Positions 10,701 through 22,929 of a DNA stretch of 64,000 bases are shown here, in pieces; positions within the stretch are counted from its first letter, which is position 1; each line of letters opens with the position of its first letter. Source of the stretch: Delphinapterus leucas (lineage: Eukaryota; Chordata; Mammalia; Artiodactyla; Monodontidae); NCBI RefSeq assembly GCF_002288925.2, contig NW_022098049.1:3426757-3490756 (forward strand). The letters are read 5' to 3'. The position numbers and the translations under genes were made by a program. The notes under the pieces are model-generated. The model did not search any database. It saw only the letters and a list, made by a program, of their open reading frames with translations, and had not been told where the DNA came from.

Positions 10701-11524
10701 ATGGTTATGAGAAAATACCTTTTTTGCTACCATACAGCCTTTCCTCTAAGCCTGTGTAAATTCTCTCCACTTTTCTGGATGGTTTCAGTGGACTGAATTT
10801 CAGGTGGTTTGTGAATTAAGCAAAGATGTCTTTTTGTAGGGAGCTTTACGTAAGTAGTCCAAAGCTTAAAGAGTTGTTGATTGAAGAGAGAGATTAGGGA
10901 GTGTTTTAATATGAAGATAATAATTGAAACTGTTACAGTGGGTGAGCTACCAGAAGATAAGAATTTACAGACAAATTCTGTTTTATTCTTAAACAGAATC
11001 TGGGATCTCACCAAGTCTATAAATCTTGGAACCCAGAGGAACTGTCAGAAATAAAAGTTTTCTTATAGTTTTCAGAATTCAATTTGTATCAGATAAGTTA
11101 AAAATTACAGGTTTTCAAAATTCTCCCTTATTAAACTATTTTATTGCTACTATTTTCATTTTTTTGGAAGAATGCTTTATATGAGCAATGTACTTTTTCT
11201 GACACACTTATGTTTTAGGTTTTTAGGAACTGTGCTGTTGTTGAATTCTTTAGAGAATCAGGGAATCTTTTGGAAGAGGGTGTTCTCCCTCCTTTATATA
11301 CTGAAGTACATCTTCTTTATTTATTGAAATTCATCTATTGTGTTTGGTGGCCCAGATGATGGGACAATGCTTTGATATCCTTTCAAGTGATATAGAATGT
11401 AGATAATTGTGTAGCACTTGTGGGATATTGGATACATTCATATGGATGTTTATAGTGGTTCTGTTTTCCTGTGCAGTTATTATTCTTATTCATAAATTTT
11501 GTTTCATTGTGTTTGAAAACTTAG

Positions 11525-11695
11525 GTAATAATTTCAAGATGCCAGGGCGTTCCACTTCAAGTTCAGGTTCAACTGGTTTTATATCCTTCAGTGGTGTAGA
11601 ATCTGCACTCTCCTCCTTGAAAAACTTCCAGTCCTGCATCAGCTCTGGAATGGACACAGCTTCTAGTGTTGCTTTGGATCTTGTGGAAACTCAGA
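11525..11695 (+). other. NSMCE2: NSMCE2 exon 2 (contains start codon)
   Basis: The exon lies between acceptor ...aacttag|gtaata and donor CAGA|GTAAGT (intron begins 11696). The first 14 nt are 5' UTR, followed by the ATG at 11539. A second possible acceptor ends at 11476 (ttttcctgtgcag), with a better pyrimidine tract, and would lengthen only the 5' UTR. The donor is near-perfect. Confidence 0.9.
11539..11695 (+). CDS. NSMCE2: NSMCE2 coding exon 2: residues 1-52 of SUMO E3 ligase NSE2
   Basis: Encodes the N-terminus of NSE2/MMS21, the E3 SUMO ligase subunit of the SMC5/6 complex, which acts in the nucleus in DNA repair by recombination, replication-fork recovery and telomere maintenance. The 157 nt give 52 codons plus one base (phase 1). 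The protein starts MPGRSTSSSG and continues with STGFISFSGVESALSSLKNF, an almost diagnostic NSE2 N-terminus. It is a Ser/Gly-rich flexible start leading into the first helix of the region that docks on the SMC5 coiled coil. The ATG has A at -3, the only strong Kozak feature, and is the conserved NSE2 start. The frame is open upstream to 11407, but that part is intron. Compared with the human protein as I recall it, substitutions are S6T, N8S, A32S, N35S and S51T, all mild. The catalytic SP-RING is not in this window. Confidence 0.95.
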
Positions 11696-12009
11696 GTAAG
11701 TAATAATTAAAATTTATTTCTTTGTGTCTATTTTGATGTAACCCTGAGTGGTGGCATTGCTCTAGGGATGCAAGATACCGCTCACCTTTTGGGTAACGTT
11801 GGGACAATCATTTAATCCCTCTGGGCATCTGTTTTCTCATCTTCTTTTACATACCACATAGTGATGTACTGCGGATAAGATGAGATTGACTCATTCATAT
11901 GTGTTCAGACCCCCATGAGCCACTAGAGACTGCACTAGAAATTTATGGGCTGAAACATGAAGGTATCTGACCTCAAGGAACATACGATCAAAAGTATGTG
12001 ACATTTGTG

Positions 12010-12342
12010 GGACTTCCCTGGTGGCGCAGTGGTTAAGAATCCGCCTGCCAATGTGGGAGACATGGGTTCGATCCCTGGTCCAGGAAGATTCCGCGTGCTG
12101 CTGAGCAACTAAGCCTGTGCTTCACAACTACTAAGGCTGCACTCTAGAGCCTGTGAGCCACAACTACTGAGCCCACACACCGCAACTGCTGAAGCCTGAG
12201 TGCCTAGAGCACATGCTCCACAACAAGAGAAGCCACCGCAATGAGAAGCCTGCGCACTGCAACGAAGAGTAGCCCCTGCTCGCCGCAACTAGAGAAAGCC
12301 TGCGTCTAGCAACAAAGACCCAACACAGCCAAAAAAAAAAAA
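12010..12342 (+). repeat. Full-length CHR-2-type SINE with 19-bp TSD
   Basis: tRNA-like head, A/B boxes (tggcgcagtgg, ggttcgatccc), long body and poly-A. The 19-bp duplication aaagtatgtgacatttgtg stands at 11991-12009 and 12343-12361. It lies 315 bp downstream of NSMCE2 exon 2, in sense orientation. Confidence 0.97.
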
Positions 12343-12629
12343 AAAGTATGTGACATTTGTGAACTGTACAGTATACAGCATTATGATAGTTATTTTCCAG
12401 TAATTTAACTATATTTTGTTCATGCTTAATTACTCAGTAGACAGACTAAGCTGATGCTAGGGGTACTGGTAAAGGAAGGCCTCTACAAAAGATGAGAAAA
12501 GTTCAGTCTTGCTGCGCTTGACCACAATTTTTTGATGAGAAGATCTAGAAAGATGTTATTTGTTTGGGTTAAATTTGTTTTTATTTTATATTATATATGG
12601 AAGCAGGGGAGCAACATAATCTTTTTGTT

Positions 12630-13960
12630 TTTCTTTTAATATCACTGTTTTTCAGCAATTTGATTGTGATGTGCCTTGGTGTGATTTTCTTTGTTTATTC
12701 TGCCTGGTGCTCTTCGAGCTTTATAGATTTGTAGGCTTACAGTTTTGATCAAATTTGGAAAAAAATTCTGCCGCTATTTCTCTTCCCTCTCTTCTCCTTC
12801 TGGGGCTCCAATTACATGTATGTTAGGCTGCTTGGTAATGTCTCATAAGTCACTGAGGCTCTGGTGATTTTTTTCAAGTCTTTTTTTCCTCTCTGACTTT
12901 AGTATGAATAGTTTCTTTTGCTGTGTCTTCAAGTGCATTAGTCCTGTCTTCTCAAGTGTCTAATTGACTAAATCTATCCAGGGAATTTTTAATTTCAGAG
13001 ACTGTATTTTTCAGCTCTAGAAGACATGAAAAAGAATTAAATGGAATCTTATTTCTCTCCTCATTATGCTCATGTTTTCCTCTGTATGCTTGAGCACATG
13101 GAGCGTATTTATAATAGCTACTTGAATATCCTTGTCTGCTAATTCTGGCATCTCTGTTGCCACTTGTGTGTATTATGTTGTTGAGTTTGGGGATTTTGTC
13201 ATCTTCTTTTAAAGAGTATTGACCTTTGTTTTGGTTGGCAGCTAAGTAATTTGTGGATTAGGCTGATCCATCCCAGGCTTGTTGTTAAACTTCCTTAGGG
13301 CAGGTCTAGTGTAGCTTTACTTGAGGGCTAATTTAGCCTTGTTACAAAGCTTGCTCTTTCTGGAGTCTCTGTTGATTGCCCAGAGAGTTCAACGCAAAAG
13401 CTCTACTCTGCTGGATGGAATTTGAATGTCTTCCAGTCCTGCGTAGATTCTGGGAATTGTTCACTTCGCAGCTCCCAGCAGTTGTTCCTCAGCAGTTTAG
13501 GATTCAGCATCAGACTCAAGGGGATCTCTGTGCAGATCCCTCACGGGCTTTCCCTGCATGCCCCCTTCTGTCTTGCAAAACGCCTGCTACTCATCCTCCC
13601 TGAACTCCAGTCTCTGTCTTCTCAGTCCTTGAAGACTGCTGTGCTCCTCTTGGATTCCTTCTCCGTTTTGCAAGCAAGAGGGCAATTGGAGGACTTACCT
13701 CACTTGTTTTCCTTTTCACAGGCATCCCAGTTCTGCTCTGCCTGTTGTCCCACTGCCTGAAAGCAGTTGCTTCATATATTTTGTCCAGCCTTATAGTCAC
13801 TCATGGCAGAAAGGCCAGTTCCATACTAGATATTCATTCACAGCTGGCAGCAGAAGTCACCCATCATCTTTAGTGGGTGGCCTCTAAAGGTCTTACCCCT
13901 GTCCAGCCTGATTTGTAGTCTCTTTTTGATGGTGATAGATATTCAGCTTTGGTAGGTAGT
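12630..13960. repeat. Decayed LINE-like interspersed repeat
   Basis: 'ttgattgtgatgtgccttgg', 'ctggggctccaattacatgt' and 'tttttcagctctagaagaca' are recurrent phrases of a long, old mammalian repeat, probably L1-derived. Family and strand are not certain; the open frames inside it are fortuitous. Confidence 0.45.
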
Positions 13961-14208
13961 CCTGGGTAAACTCATAATAAGATCTTAAATCATAAGAGAG
14001 AAGGGCTGGTACGTAACCTCCTGGAGGATTGTAGTCAGTGTTTTTCAGGATTTGCTTTGAAGGCTTCTTAGTATGTTTGATACCAAGTTCATTTTTGTTT
14101 GTTTTTGTTTTATTTTTTTAAAATAAGAAGTATATTTTGATGCAAAATGCAACATCTGTTTCATTTAAAAAGAAATATAAGCATCGTGTTTTGAAAGATT
14201 CATGCTCT

Positions 14209-14370
14209 AAAGCAGGGATTGGCAAAGTTTTTCCATGAGGGGTCAGATAGCAAATGTTTTCAGTTTTGTGGGCCATGTGGTCTCTGTTGCAGCTCCTCTG
14301 TTGCAGGTCTGACAATTATTATAAAAATAGTTTTGACCCTGTGGACCTTGTGGAAGGGTCTTGGGGACCA
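14209..14370 (+). repeat. hAT-Charlie-like repeat (MER20/MER5 type)
   Basis: 'ggcaaagtttttccatgagg', 'ggtcagatagcaaatgtttt' and 'gggccatgtggtctctgttg' are the standard phrases of this non-autonomous element. Confidence 0.6.
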
Positions 14371-14659
14371 CATCCTGAGAACTGCTTATGAACCTGAATT
14401 GGAGTGCTTATGAGCAGGACTTTGGTGACAGGAGAAACTCCCTACAGAGAGGATGCCTAGGGTGACCCCCACTGGAGTAATAGAACAAGAGCTTGTTAGG
14501 AGAGCAGTTTTCATGTGACACCCGACTGAGGTGCCGTCTGAGGACCCAGAGAGTAGAAAAATACCTGGTATTTAAGTAAATTTGAAAGTAACTCAGCCTC
14601 TAACAGTAAATGAAAGACTTTTAGGAGACAGAGCCAATATTGCTACTTAATTGCAGGAC

Positions 14660-14870
14660 TTGGAATCAGCCTGATACGGTCTCTAGTCCCAGTTCCAGCT
14701 TTAGTTCTATAACTTGCTCAAAGATAGGTAATTTCTTTGAACTTCTAATTTTTTATCTGTGAAATAGAGATAAAAATGCCCATTTTATAAGGTTGTTGGA
14801 GTTAAATAAGATAGTATATGCAAAGTGCTCTTAGCATAGTGTTTATTCAATAACTATCAAAAAGTATAGT
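14660..14870 (+). repeat. MIR element
   Basis: 'ttctataacttgctcaaaga', 'tctgtgaaatagagataaaa' and 'agtgtttattcaataac' follow the MIR consensus in sense order. Confidence 0.7.
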
Positions 14871-15124
14871 CAGCAATTAGAAATTTAAGGGTCAGAGCTT
14901 AGAAGAAGGACCTGTGATGTGAAGAGGGGAGCAAAGGTGGATGAGTTTGGAGTCTAAGGCTTTTGGTTTGTGTGCAGCTAAATCAGTAATTCATGTTAGC
15001 CAGCATTACAATGATTAATAAAGGTTTCTTCCTTCAGGTTGTTTACAGTTTAGCTGGGAAGCAAGACATATACATGCTGTTCAAACATTAAGTGAACACT
15101 GAGGGCCTAAACATTGAACATTAA

Positions 15125-15300
15125 GGTCCTGAAAGAAGTTAGGACTTTATTATTGGATGGTTTAAAGTAGAGGAGGAATGTGGCAAGATCCAGGTCTAGA
15201 AAGATAACCTCATGGCAATACTGAGGATGCTACGGAGGATGGAGATACCTCAAGTAGCTAATGAAGTTATTTCAGTAGCTCAGGTGGAAAAAGTAAGTTC
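15125..15300 (+). repeat. L2/MIR-age repeat fragment
   Basis: 'aggaatgtggcaagatccag', 'tctagaaagataacctcatg' and 'atttcagtagctcaggtg' resemble a common ancient repeat also seen near 31330-31520. Confidence 0.4.
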
Positions 15301-15384
15301 AACTAAGATATCATAGTTGAGGTGAAGAGGATTCGATTTGTGTGCTTTGTGTCTTATATTATGCCCCTACATTGTGATATAGGC

Positions 15385-15615
15385 AGGATAGTGTAATGTA
15401 AGAGTGCAGAGCTTTGTGTACAGAATGCCTGGGTTCTTGTCCCAGCTCCGTCACTTATTATTTTTGTGTCCTTGGACAAGTTTTGTAACCTCTGTTTTAG
15501 ATTTCTGATTTGTAAATGGTATTATTGTGGGGATTAAATGAGATAATACTTACAAATTACATAGGGCAGTCATTAATACTTAATAAGTGCTCAGTAAATG
15601 TTAGCTATCATTTAG
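15385..15615 (+). repeat. MIR element
   Basis: Nearly complete: 'gaatgcctgggttcttgtcc', 'ctccgtcacttattattttt', 'ggattaaatgagataatact' and 'aagtgctcagtaaatgttag'. Confidence 0.85.
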
Positions 15616-16779
15616 TCATTTGGTTTGCATTTGAGTTGACTATTTTCTTGGGCAATAGTCCATGGACTGGGAGAAATTAAAGTGCAGAAGAGCAAGTGGG
15701 AAAGTCCATCAACTATCTTCAGAGCAGAAATATTCCCTTTTCTTCTTAGCCTTATAAGATTAGACACACTTTCTGTTGACCTTTCGGGTTGCCCAGTTTC
15801 ATCACAAATTAGAATGAATTTTGACAAAATAGGTGGTAACAATCACTTGGGGATCATTTTCTCACTTTGCACCGCAATTCTCTTGTCACTATATTATTAA
15901 ATTATTGGTGGAGGGGATTCCTGCTGCCGAGAACTTGGGTGGTGATGTGTTTCGTTTTGTTTCCTGTTGGTTGCATATTCCTATACAGGTGCTTGTCCCT
16001 ATTCAACTTTCTAGCATATTTGAAATTATTACCTTTCCTCGTGTTACGTTACAGCATATGGTGTCTGGGCAATTAGACTTTTGCTGCCACCCTATCTATT
16101 AGTTTTTCTCTAAATTTATTGGTATTCTAGTAATTCTTTATTTGAACTAACTGGGAAATGAAATTTGTTACGTTAGGAGATTTTTCAGATAACCGGAGCT
16201 TACTTTTCAGATTTTAAAGTTTATTATGTACTTTTCTGTCTTCTTAAGCAGAATGTACTGATCTAATTTATCAGAGCTGTAGGTATCAACATCATCTTTA
16301 AGCAACTGAATTTTCATAAGCCCTTTAAGTTTAGTCAAGTAAATTTGAGGAATGGCCCTTCCCTAAAATGTTAGTGTACCTCAGGGTTGCATCCTCTCGT
16401 CCTGCCTTCAGATGGCCTTCAGAGGTTTGGTTAACATTCTGCGATTCCATGGAAAATGTATGTGCCTGAGGATTGACAGTTCTTATCAGATTCTTGCTGA
16501 ATATTTGTGAGGAACGTTTGGAAGAAAAGAGTAAAAGGATGTATATTTAAATTGCCCAAGGGTCCAGTAGATGAGAAAACTGTTGGAGAGCTTCTGGATT
16601 TTACTCTCTATATTGCTTTTCTTTCTGTGACTTGCTGAAAGAAACAGAGCAGAGAGACTTCAGTTATTATGGTCAGGCAGGTAATTGGATGTTTGTTGAA
16701 CTATTCTGAGGTACGGTGATGATAATGATGGCCATAATGATCAAAAGATGATAATAGCTTGATTGGCTACACACGTCAA

Positions 16780-17010
16780 ATGTGTGCAGGCACTGTGCTG
16801 TTTTCACAAGTGATATCTCACTTGGTCCTAACTAATCCTTCAAAGTAAGGACTGTTGTTATCCCCACTGGGTACATGAGCCACTGAGGCTTAGCAAAGTT
16901 AAGTGCTCTCCAAAGGTCACACAGTTACGAAGTAAGTGGTGGGAGTTGAGATTTGAGCATAAGGGACTTGATTGCAGTTTCTGCCCTTAACCATTACACT
17001 TTATTGAAAA
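16780..17010 (-). repeat. MIR element
   Basis: 'gcaggcactgtgctgttttc', 'agccactgaggcttagcaaa' and 'ggtcacacagttacgaagta' run in reverse MIR order. Confidence 0.8.
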
Positions 17011-17691
17011 TTGATTGTGTTCGTCTAATGGCATTTGCAGCAATTGGATAATATTGAAATAACATTTAGTGGTATTTAGCTCAGAAAATTTTGGTTATTT
17101 TGTTGAGGTTAACATTATCTGATTTTTCTTTTTTGTCCCTCTTCTTCTTCCTTTCCTTCTCCCTTTTGAACTCCGAAATGAGGCTGCATACTTTTTCTTA
17201 AACAGCCCATCAGCTTTTGTCCTATTCTGCTAGTGAAGTTCTCAATGACTTCCCTTGGACATTCACGTGTTCCCTGGACTTTAGTGTCTTCTACTTGTAA
17301 AGGCAGAATTGAGTCTGGTCGTGGAAGGAAGAAGCTGGGAACTTTTGGGGTCATTGTACTGACCGTAGTCTATTAATGGACTTGTTGTAATGTTAGGAAA
17401 ATCAGTTCCTTTTTGGTTAAGTGATGGCTGTCAGGTGTCCTTTCCATTGCAGCCAGTTGCAGTCCTGACTGATAGAAGTGATACAGTGAATTGATTGAAT
17501 GATAGTCTGTTCTTTCATGTATCCAGAATTTGTATTCTCATTAAGAATCATCATCTTTTTAAACCCGATTCCTTTTTTTCTCACCTTGGTCTCCACCTAG
17601 GCAATAAACAGAGCTTTCACTTTGTGACAGTTACTTTAGAGTTAATGATGAACAAAGAACAGCCATCAGAGTTAAAACTTACATGGCCTTA

Positions 17692-17729
17692 GAAATTTGT
17701 GCTTCTCATGAAATTTGTGCTTCTCATGA
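17692..17729 (+). repeat. Tandem duplication of about 18 bp
   Basis: gaaatttgtgcttctcat is present twice head to tail. Confidence 0.9.
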
Positions 17730-18594
17730 ATAACTGAACTTTCAGATTTGCAAACCTTAAGCATTCAGTTCAGTGCATACTTCTGAATCTGGATGCTTTG
17801 GTGGGTAATATTCTAGTTTTTCCCCTGATATAAGGCATTCTAAAAATCTAAAAATTTGAGGGATAGAGAGAAAAAGAAAATTATGAACACCCATAACCCT
17901 ATCACCCATCACCTAATTTTATGAAAAAGGAGTAATTATTTTACTTAAATCTTTTATGTTAAATTTATTTTGAAAATTACTTAATGGTTTGAGAAGCCAG
18001 CACGTACTGACCTCACATTCTCAAGACTTCTTTTCTTAGGAAGATCCACATTATGGATTTTCATTATGCTGTAATAAATTTCTCCATCTAGAGAACTGCT
18101 TCTTATAGCCAGGACTCTAGTTAAAGTGGGAAGGTTTCTTTTTGGCCTTGCTCTTATACTTTATTCCATAATTATGTTATTGAGTAGAAGCAGTAATTAG
18201 AAAAAAGTAGTAATAGTGGGGTGGTGGCCACAAAGACAATAAAAATAACCATAAGAAGCCAATGTTTGTATTCCTTATATAGCTTTTAAAGCTGGAGTCA
18301 ATTATAAAAGCAAAATGTTATTATAACTTAAATAAATGAAGGCCATTGAAAATTATGGTATCTGTAGTGTTAAAAGTATAAAGGCATTGCCTACAGAGTG
18401 GTAAAAATCCAGCTCTCTCAAAAAGCTCAGTTGTTTTGCCTATATCTTCATATTTCCCAGATGTAAGGAAAAACTGCACTGTTTCTACTCTGCTACTCAC
18501 AGTGCTTGTGACACTTCTAGCTCCACTTCCCACTCCAAGCAATTCTCCAATTCTCCAACTGGGTGTCCTACAATTCAATTCAATTCTGATACTA

Positions 18595-19140
18595 TTTACC
18601 TGGAGTTAGTGTCAGATCTCACAGGTTAAGCGCTCAGTCCCATAAGACTGCCCCCACTGCCCTTGGGTTCTATAATTTGCTAGAGCAGCTCACAGAACTC
18701 AGGGAAACAGTTTATCTACTAGATTACCGATTTATTATAAAAAGCTACATCACAGGAAGAGCCAGATGGAAGAGATGCAAAGGGCAAGGTAAGTGGGAAG
18801 GGGCGCGAGCTTCCATGCCCTCTCCAAGCTTGCCTCGCTGCCAGCACCTCCATGTGTTCACCGACCTGGAAGCTCTCTGAACCCTGCCCTTTTGGGTTTT
18901 TATGGAGGCGTCATTCAGTACCCACGCACGTGCAATTAAATCATTGGCCACTAGTGATTGAGTCAATCTCCAGCCCTCTAATCATGTGGTTGGTTTCCAT
19001 GGCAACCAGCCCCCATCTTGAGGCTATCCAGATAACCCCTAGCCACCAGTCATCTCATTAGAATACAAAAAGACTTTTATCACTTTGATGATTCCAAGGG
19101 CTTTAGGGGCAGAGACCAAATATATATTTCTTCCTATTAT
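18595..19140 (+). repeat. LTR-like ancient repeat
   Basis: 'gagcagctcacagaactcag', 'agccagatggaagagatgca', 'ttttgggtttttatggaggc', 'caattaaatcattggccact' and 'gaccaaatatatatttctt' form a recognisable old mammalian LTR-type repeat. The open frames within it are fortuitous. Subfamily not assigned. Confidence 0.5.
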
Positions 19141-20204
19141 ACCAATAGTCACACCAGGACTGTGTGTGTTTGTTCATTGTAGTGGCATCTTTGTAGACTC
19201 TACAGTTAATCAAGTGAAAAGAACTTCTGATGAAATACATTTTTGGAGGGGATTGAAATATGCTAATAAAAAGAATCACAGGGAAAATTTTGACGATGAT
19301 GTATATATTAGGGCAGTGCAATAAAGTGAGAAAACAGCCTTGTAACATCTATTAAGGCCCACAGAAAGATTTACCAGAATAAAATTTCCTGTTCCTTTTC
19401 CTCAATCCCTCTTCTTTGTCATCAGTGGTATTCATATTGATAATCCATTAATGCCATTTTGAGGCTGAAAGGAACCTTAGCAGTTAGGTGATCTCTGATG
19501 CTTTTACTCACTGGTTCTTACTTCAGGGAATGGGAGCTTTTCAGAATGAGTGAGGTTTGTCAGCCTCTAGGGTTGGGCAGAGAATAGGAATGAGGAAGTG
19601 GGGGTGTGTGACAGCCCTCCATTCTGCTCCCTTACTGGTTATGAGAACAAAATGAGTACATTCCCTCTCTTCTTAACATTAATAAAATTTAGACTTGCTT
19701 TCAGATTGTGCTCAGGAAGTTGCCTGTGAGTACATGATCTGAAAATCTGAGCATGTGTTTTGTCTGGCATGATTAGGTCCTTGAAATTTAGAAGGGCAAC
19801 ATGTCCTCTTCTCAGAATCTCTAACTCTTTGCCCTGCTTGATTTTTCTCCCTACTACTTAACGTCACCTCACCTTCTCACATACTACATCATTGGTATAG
19901 TTATTTGGTTTGTTGCCTGTCTGCCCTGTACGTAAGCACCATGACTGCAGGGATTTTTGCCAGGTGCCTCTAATTCCCCCGCCTTCGCCCCTGCTGTTGC
20001 CTCTATCAGCACTTGGTATATAGAAGGCACTCAAGAAGTGAATGAATGTATTTAAAACCTAGTAGGAAAATTAATATAAAAATTTCCTCTAATTGAGTAT
20101 CTAGCTCATTTATATATGCACACAGGTTCATATCCGTGGATCCATATATCCACTCCATCCCTGTGTAGACCCCATCTATATAGCCGTATATGCATAGTGT
20201 ATAT

Positions 20205-20410
20205 ACAGTAGTGGGTGGTTTTGCCCTCAGGGCACCTCTGGCAACGTCTGGAGACATTTCAGGTTGTCACAACTTAGAGGCAGGTGGTGAGTGTGCTACT
20301 GGTCTCTACCAGCCTCTAGGTGTTTAGGTGTCGCTAAATATCCTACAATGCATTGGACAGCCCCTGGGCAACATCCAGCCTCAAATGTCAGCAGTGCTGA
20401 GGCAGAGGAA
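20205..20410 (-). repeat. hAT-like DNA transposon fragment
   Basis: 'ctggcaacgtctggagacat', 'tcctacaatgcattggacag' and 'caacatccagcctcaaatgt' match the family at 6122-6195 in opposite orientation. Confidence 0.6.
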
Positions 20411-21259
20411 CTGTGATATACACATATGCACATATTCATTAACTCTGGTAAAAGGAAAATATTGTTTTTCACCCAGAGAGGTTTTGAAATTTGCCTAGTA
20501 GAAAGCATAGGCAATACTAGGGGTTCTTTAGGTAAATAATACCTGAACTTTTATTGTATGTACTGCTTGCTGGAAGTTAGGGATTTTTCCCTGTTTTCAG
20601 AGGTTCTTCATGTTCTCCTTATATTTTATATTTCTTTTTTGTGTTTATTGTATTTCCCTGTCTGGTCTGTAAGGTCCTTGAGGGTAGGAGTCATCTATAG
20701 TCATCCTCATACCCCACCTTCAGAGCCTGGCAGAGGGCTTTATACATTTTAGGTCATCTGCAAATGCTTATTGATGAATCAGTCAATCAATCAATCAAGT
20801 AATTAAGGAATTTGGGTGTTGGGTTGAAGCAGCCATAGTAGGAGAATTAACCCCACTCACAGAAATGGGCAAATGCCACAAATGAAGCTGCTCTCATCAA
20901 CTGGAGAGCTGGACTTTCAGGTTACCAGCATGCCACGGGGCATTTCTCACATTGGAACATATTTGCATTTGGTAGGTACGGTTGGTAAAAAGACTCCAAA
21001 GGTTACAAAGCCTGAATGCTGGGGGAACTTCAAGGTCAGCCTTTTCCTCAGCTGGTGAGATTCCTGGTACTGTTGACTTGTGTCTTCGAAATATGTGTGA
21101 GATGTTGCTATTAAATGTATCACTACCATAATTGTATTGTTTAGTCTTGACCTGGGAACATGCCTCACCTTCTGATGTAAGCGTTTCTCAAAGTGTTGAA
21201 GTGGGTGAGGAAAAGAGACCCGCCAGAGCTGACTATAGGCAGATACTATTAAATAAAGG

Positions 21260-21440
21260 TGCGTGCGGTGAAAATCACTGAAAGAGGTAGCCGTATCCTC
21301 ACTCTACAGATGGGAAAATGAGGCTCACTGAATTGAAGTAACTTACCATAGGGCACACACTGAAGTGGCAGCCAGGGAGTTTGAATTTGAAACCAGTTTG
21401 GCCTGATTTCAGCCCCTTGACCTAGATTAATCTGGCTCCC
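21260..21440 (-). repeat. MIR element
   Basis: 'ctctacagatgggaaaatga', 'ggctcactgaattgaagtaa' and 'agggcacacactgaagtggc' match the reverse-oriented MIR. Confidence 0.7.
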
Positions 21441-21516
21441 CTTTCTCTTTCTGATGGCCCTCAGTTGATGGCAGTAATCCTTTCTAGCTGTTAGTGATGT
21501 GAGAGGCATTTTTTGG

Positions 21517-21558
21517 GTATATTTTCTCTACTTCTTAGTATATTTTCTCTACTTCTTA
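21517..21558 (+). repeat. Tandem duplication of 21 bp
   Basis: gtatattttctctacttctt(a) occurs twice in direct succession. Confidence 0.9.
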
Positions 21559-22287
21559 TTGCAATTATATGAGGTTTTACATCTTTTTTTACAAATGAGA
21601 AAATTTTAAATTTAAAAGATTAATTAGTGAACAGTTGAGCATTTGAACTGGCAAAGTAGTATGGCACTTAGCCCCATACAGTGGCTCAACACAGATTCGT
21701 CTTTGCAACGATAGTGACAACGAGGGAAGTTCTTTGTAAAAAATCAGTTCCAAGATTTTTTTCTCGTGTTTAAAAAATTATTATTATTTACATTTTGCTT
21801 TTGACCCATCTTTCTGTGACATATTTTTATGAACTCACTTGTGGGTAGAGGGAAGGTTTGAAGAGAAAAAGGAAAGAAGAGTTTTGTCAGAAACTCATCC
21901 TGTTGTGGGCATTTGCTCTTAAAATGTTAGAATTAAATAGTTGGTCTCTGTGGATATCTAAATTTATATCTTGAAAGGACAAAATCAAAATTAATAGAGC
22001 AAGTCTTTGAAATTTCTTTATATTTTATGCCGCCGATATTAATGTCTGTGATGTTACCTGTCATATTGGAGGCTTGGTTTTGCATGGTTAGCCTCTCAGA
22101 GTTGATTTTTTTCTCTTAACTGGTAAGTTTGCCGTTTAAGCCATGGAGTAAGGGATGGTATATACTTAATTGTGACTGTGTGGACCAGTGGCCATACAGG
22201 GCATATATCTCATGACCCAGTTTTCTTACTTCAAGCATATAACTTTTTAATTATGAATAAATAGATATTTATTAAAAGGGTTTTTTT

Positions 22288-22472
22288 GGGCTTCCCTGGT
22301 GGCGCAGTGGTTGAGAGTCCACCTGCTGATGCAGGGGACGTGGGTTCGAGCCCTGGTCCGGGAAGATCCCACGTGCCGCGGAGTGGCTGGGCCCGTGAGC
22401 CATGGCTGCTGAGCCTGTGCGTCCGGAGCCTGTGCTCCGCAACGGGAGAGGCCACAACAGTGAGAGGCCTGC
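22288..22472 (+). repeat. CHR SINE, 3' truncated
   Basis: 'gggcttccctggtggcgcag' through 'cacaacagtgagaggcctg' matches the young GC-rich CHR form, but the terminal 'gcg(t)accgc' plus poly-A is missing and no clear duplication is seen. A 3' deletion after insertion is likely. Confidence 0.9.
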
Positions 22473-22929
22473 AAACATCTAGGTGCATTATGGGACTTCT
22501 CTTACTCAACCTCAGTTTAAGTCAGTTTAAGTTATTTAAAGTAACCAAGTTCTCCTCTAAGACCTAAATAGAAAATAAACAGTTTAGCAAGGAATCAAGA
22601 GAAAGGTTTTTCTCTTTTCTCTTGATTACTTTATAACATAGTTGCACAGGAATCATTAGGGTAGGTGACTCAATTTAAAGATCACTAGTGTTCTACCTCC
22701 TTGGCTTTTCATGTGTTCCCCCTTTTCAGGTGAGCCCCCTTAAGATGCCATAACCTGATATCCTGATACCAATAAATGCCTTTTCTTTGTTTCACAGGGC
22801 TTTTTGCTTTTTTATTGTATTTTTGTTTTGTTAATGTGTTTGGTCTTTAGAAATTAGAAATTGAGCACTTTTGTTCATTGATGAACCTAAGTGTTTAAAA
22901 CTTTACACTTAATTTTTCTGTAAGGACTG

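Larger units (their letters stand above)
4485..11524 (+). other. NSMCE2: NSMCE2 intron 1
   Basis: About 7.0 kb between donor GTAAGG (4485) and acceptor TTAG (11521-11524). It contains an L1 3' end (4707-4950), a GA-rich microsatellite (5315-5352), old repeats at about 5600-5970 and 6455-6815, a CHR SINE (6986-7296), MIRs (7320-7770, 10620-10700), a long hAT-like element (about 7996-8856) and an L1 3' end (9864-10059). The stretches 4970-5310, 8860-9850 and 10700-11500 hold nothing I can identify. No additional exon is supported. Confidence 0.75.

Noticed and set aside
11407..11538. In-frame extension upstream of the NSMCE2 start codon
   Set aside because: It lies before the splice acceptor, and the known NSE2 proteins start at MPGRS; it is intronic.
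22231..22567. Several open frames with recurring peptides such as GFPGGAVVESPPADAGD
   Set aside because: They are translations of CHR SINE sequence. The same peptides recur at 24406, 29840, 31627, 36076, 36673, 56898 and 61157 wherever the SINE lies.
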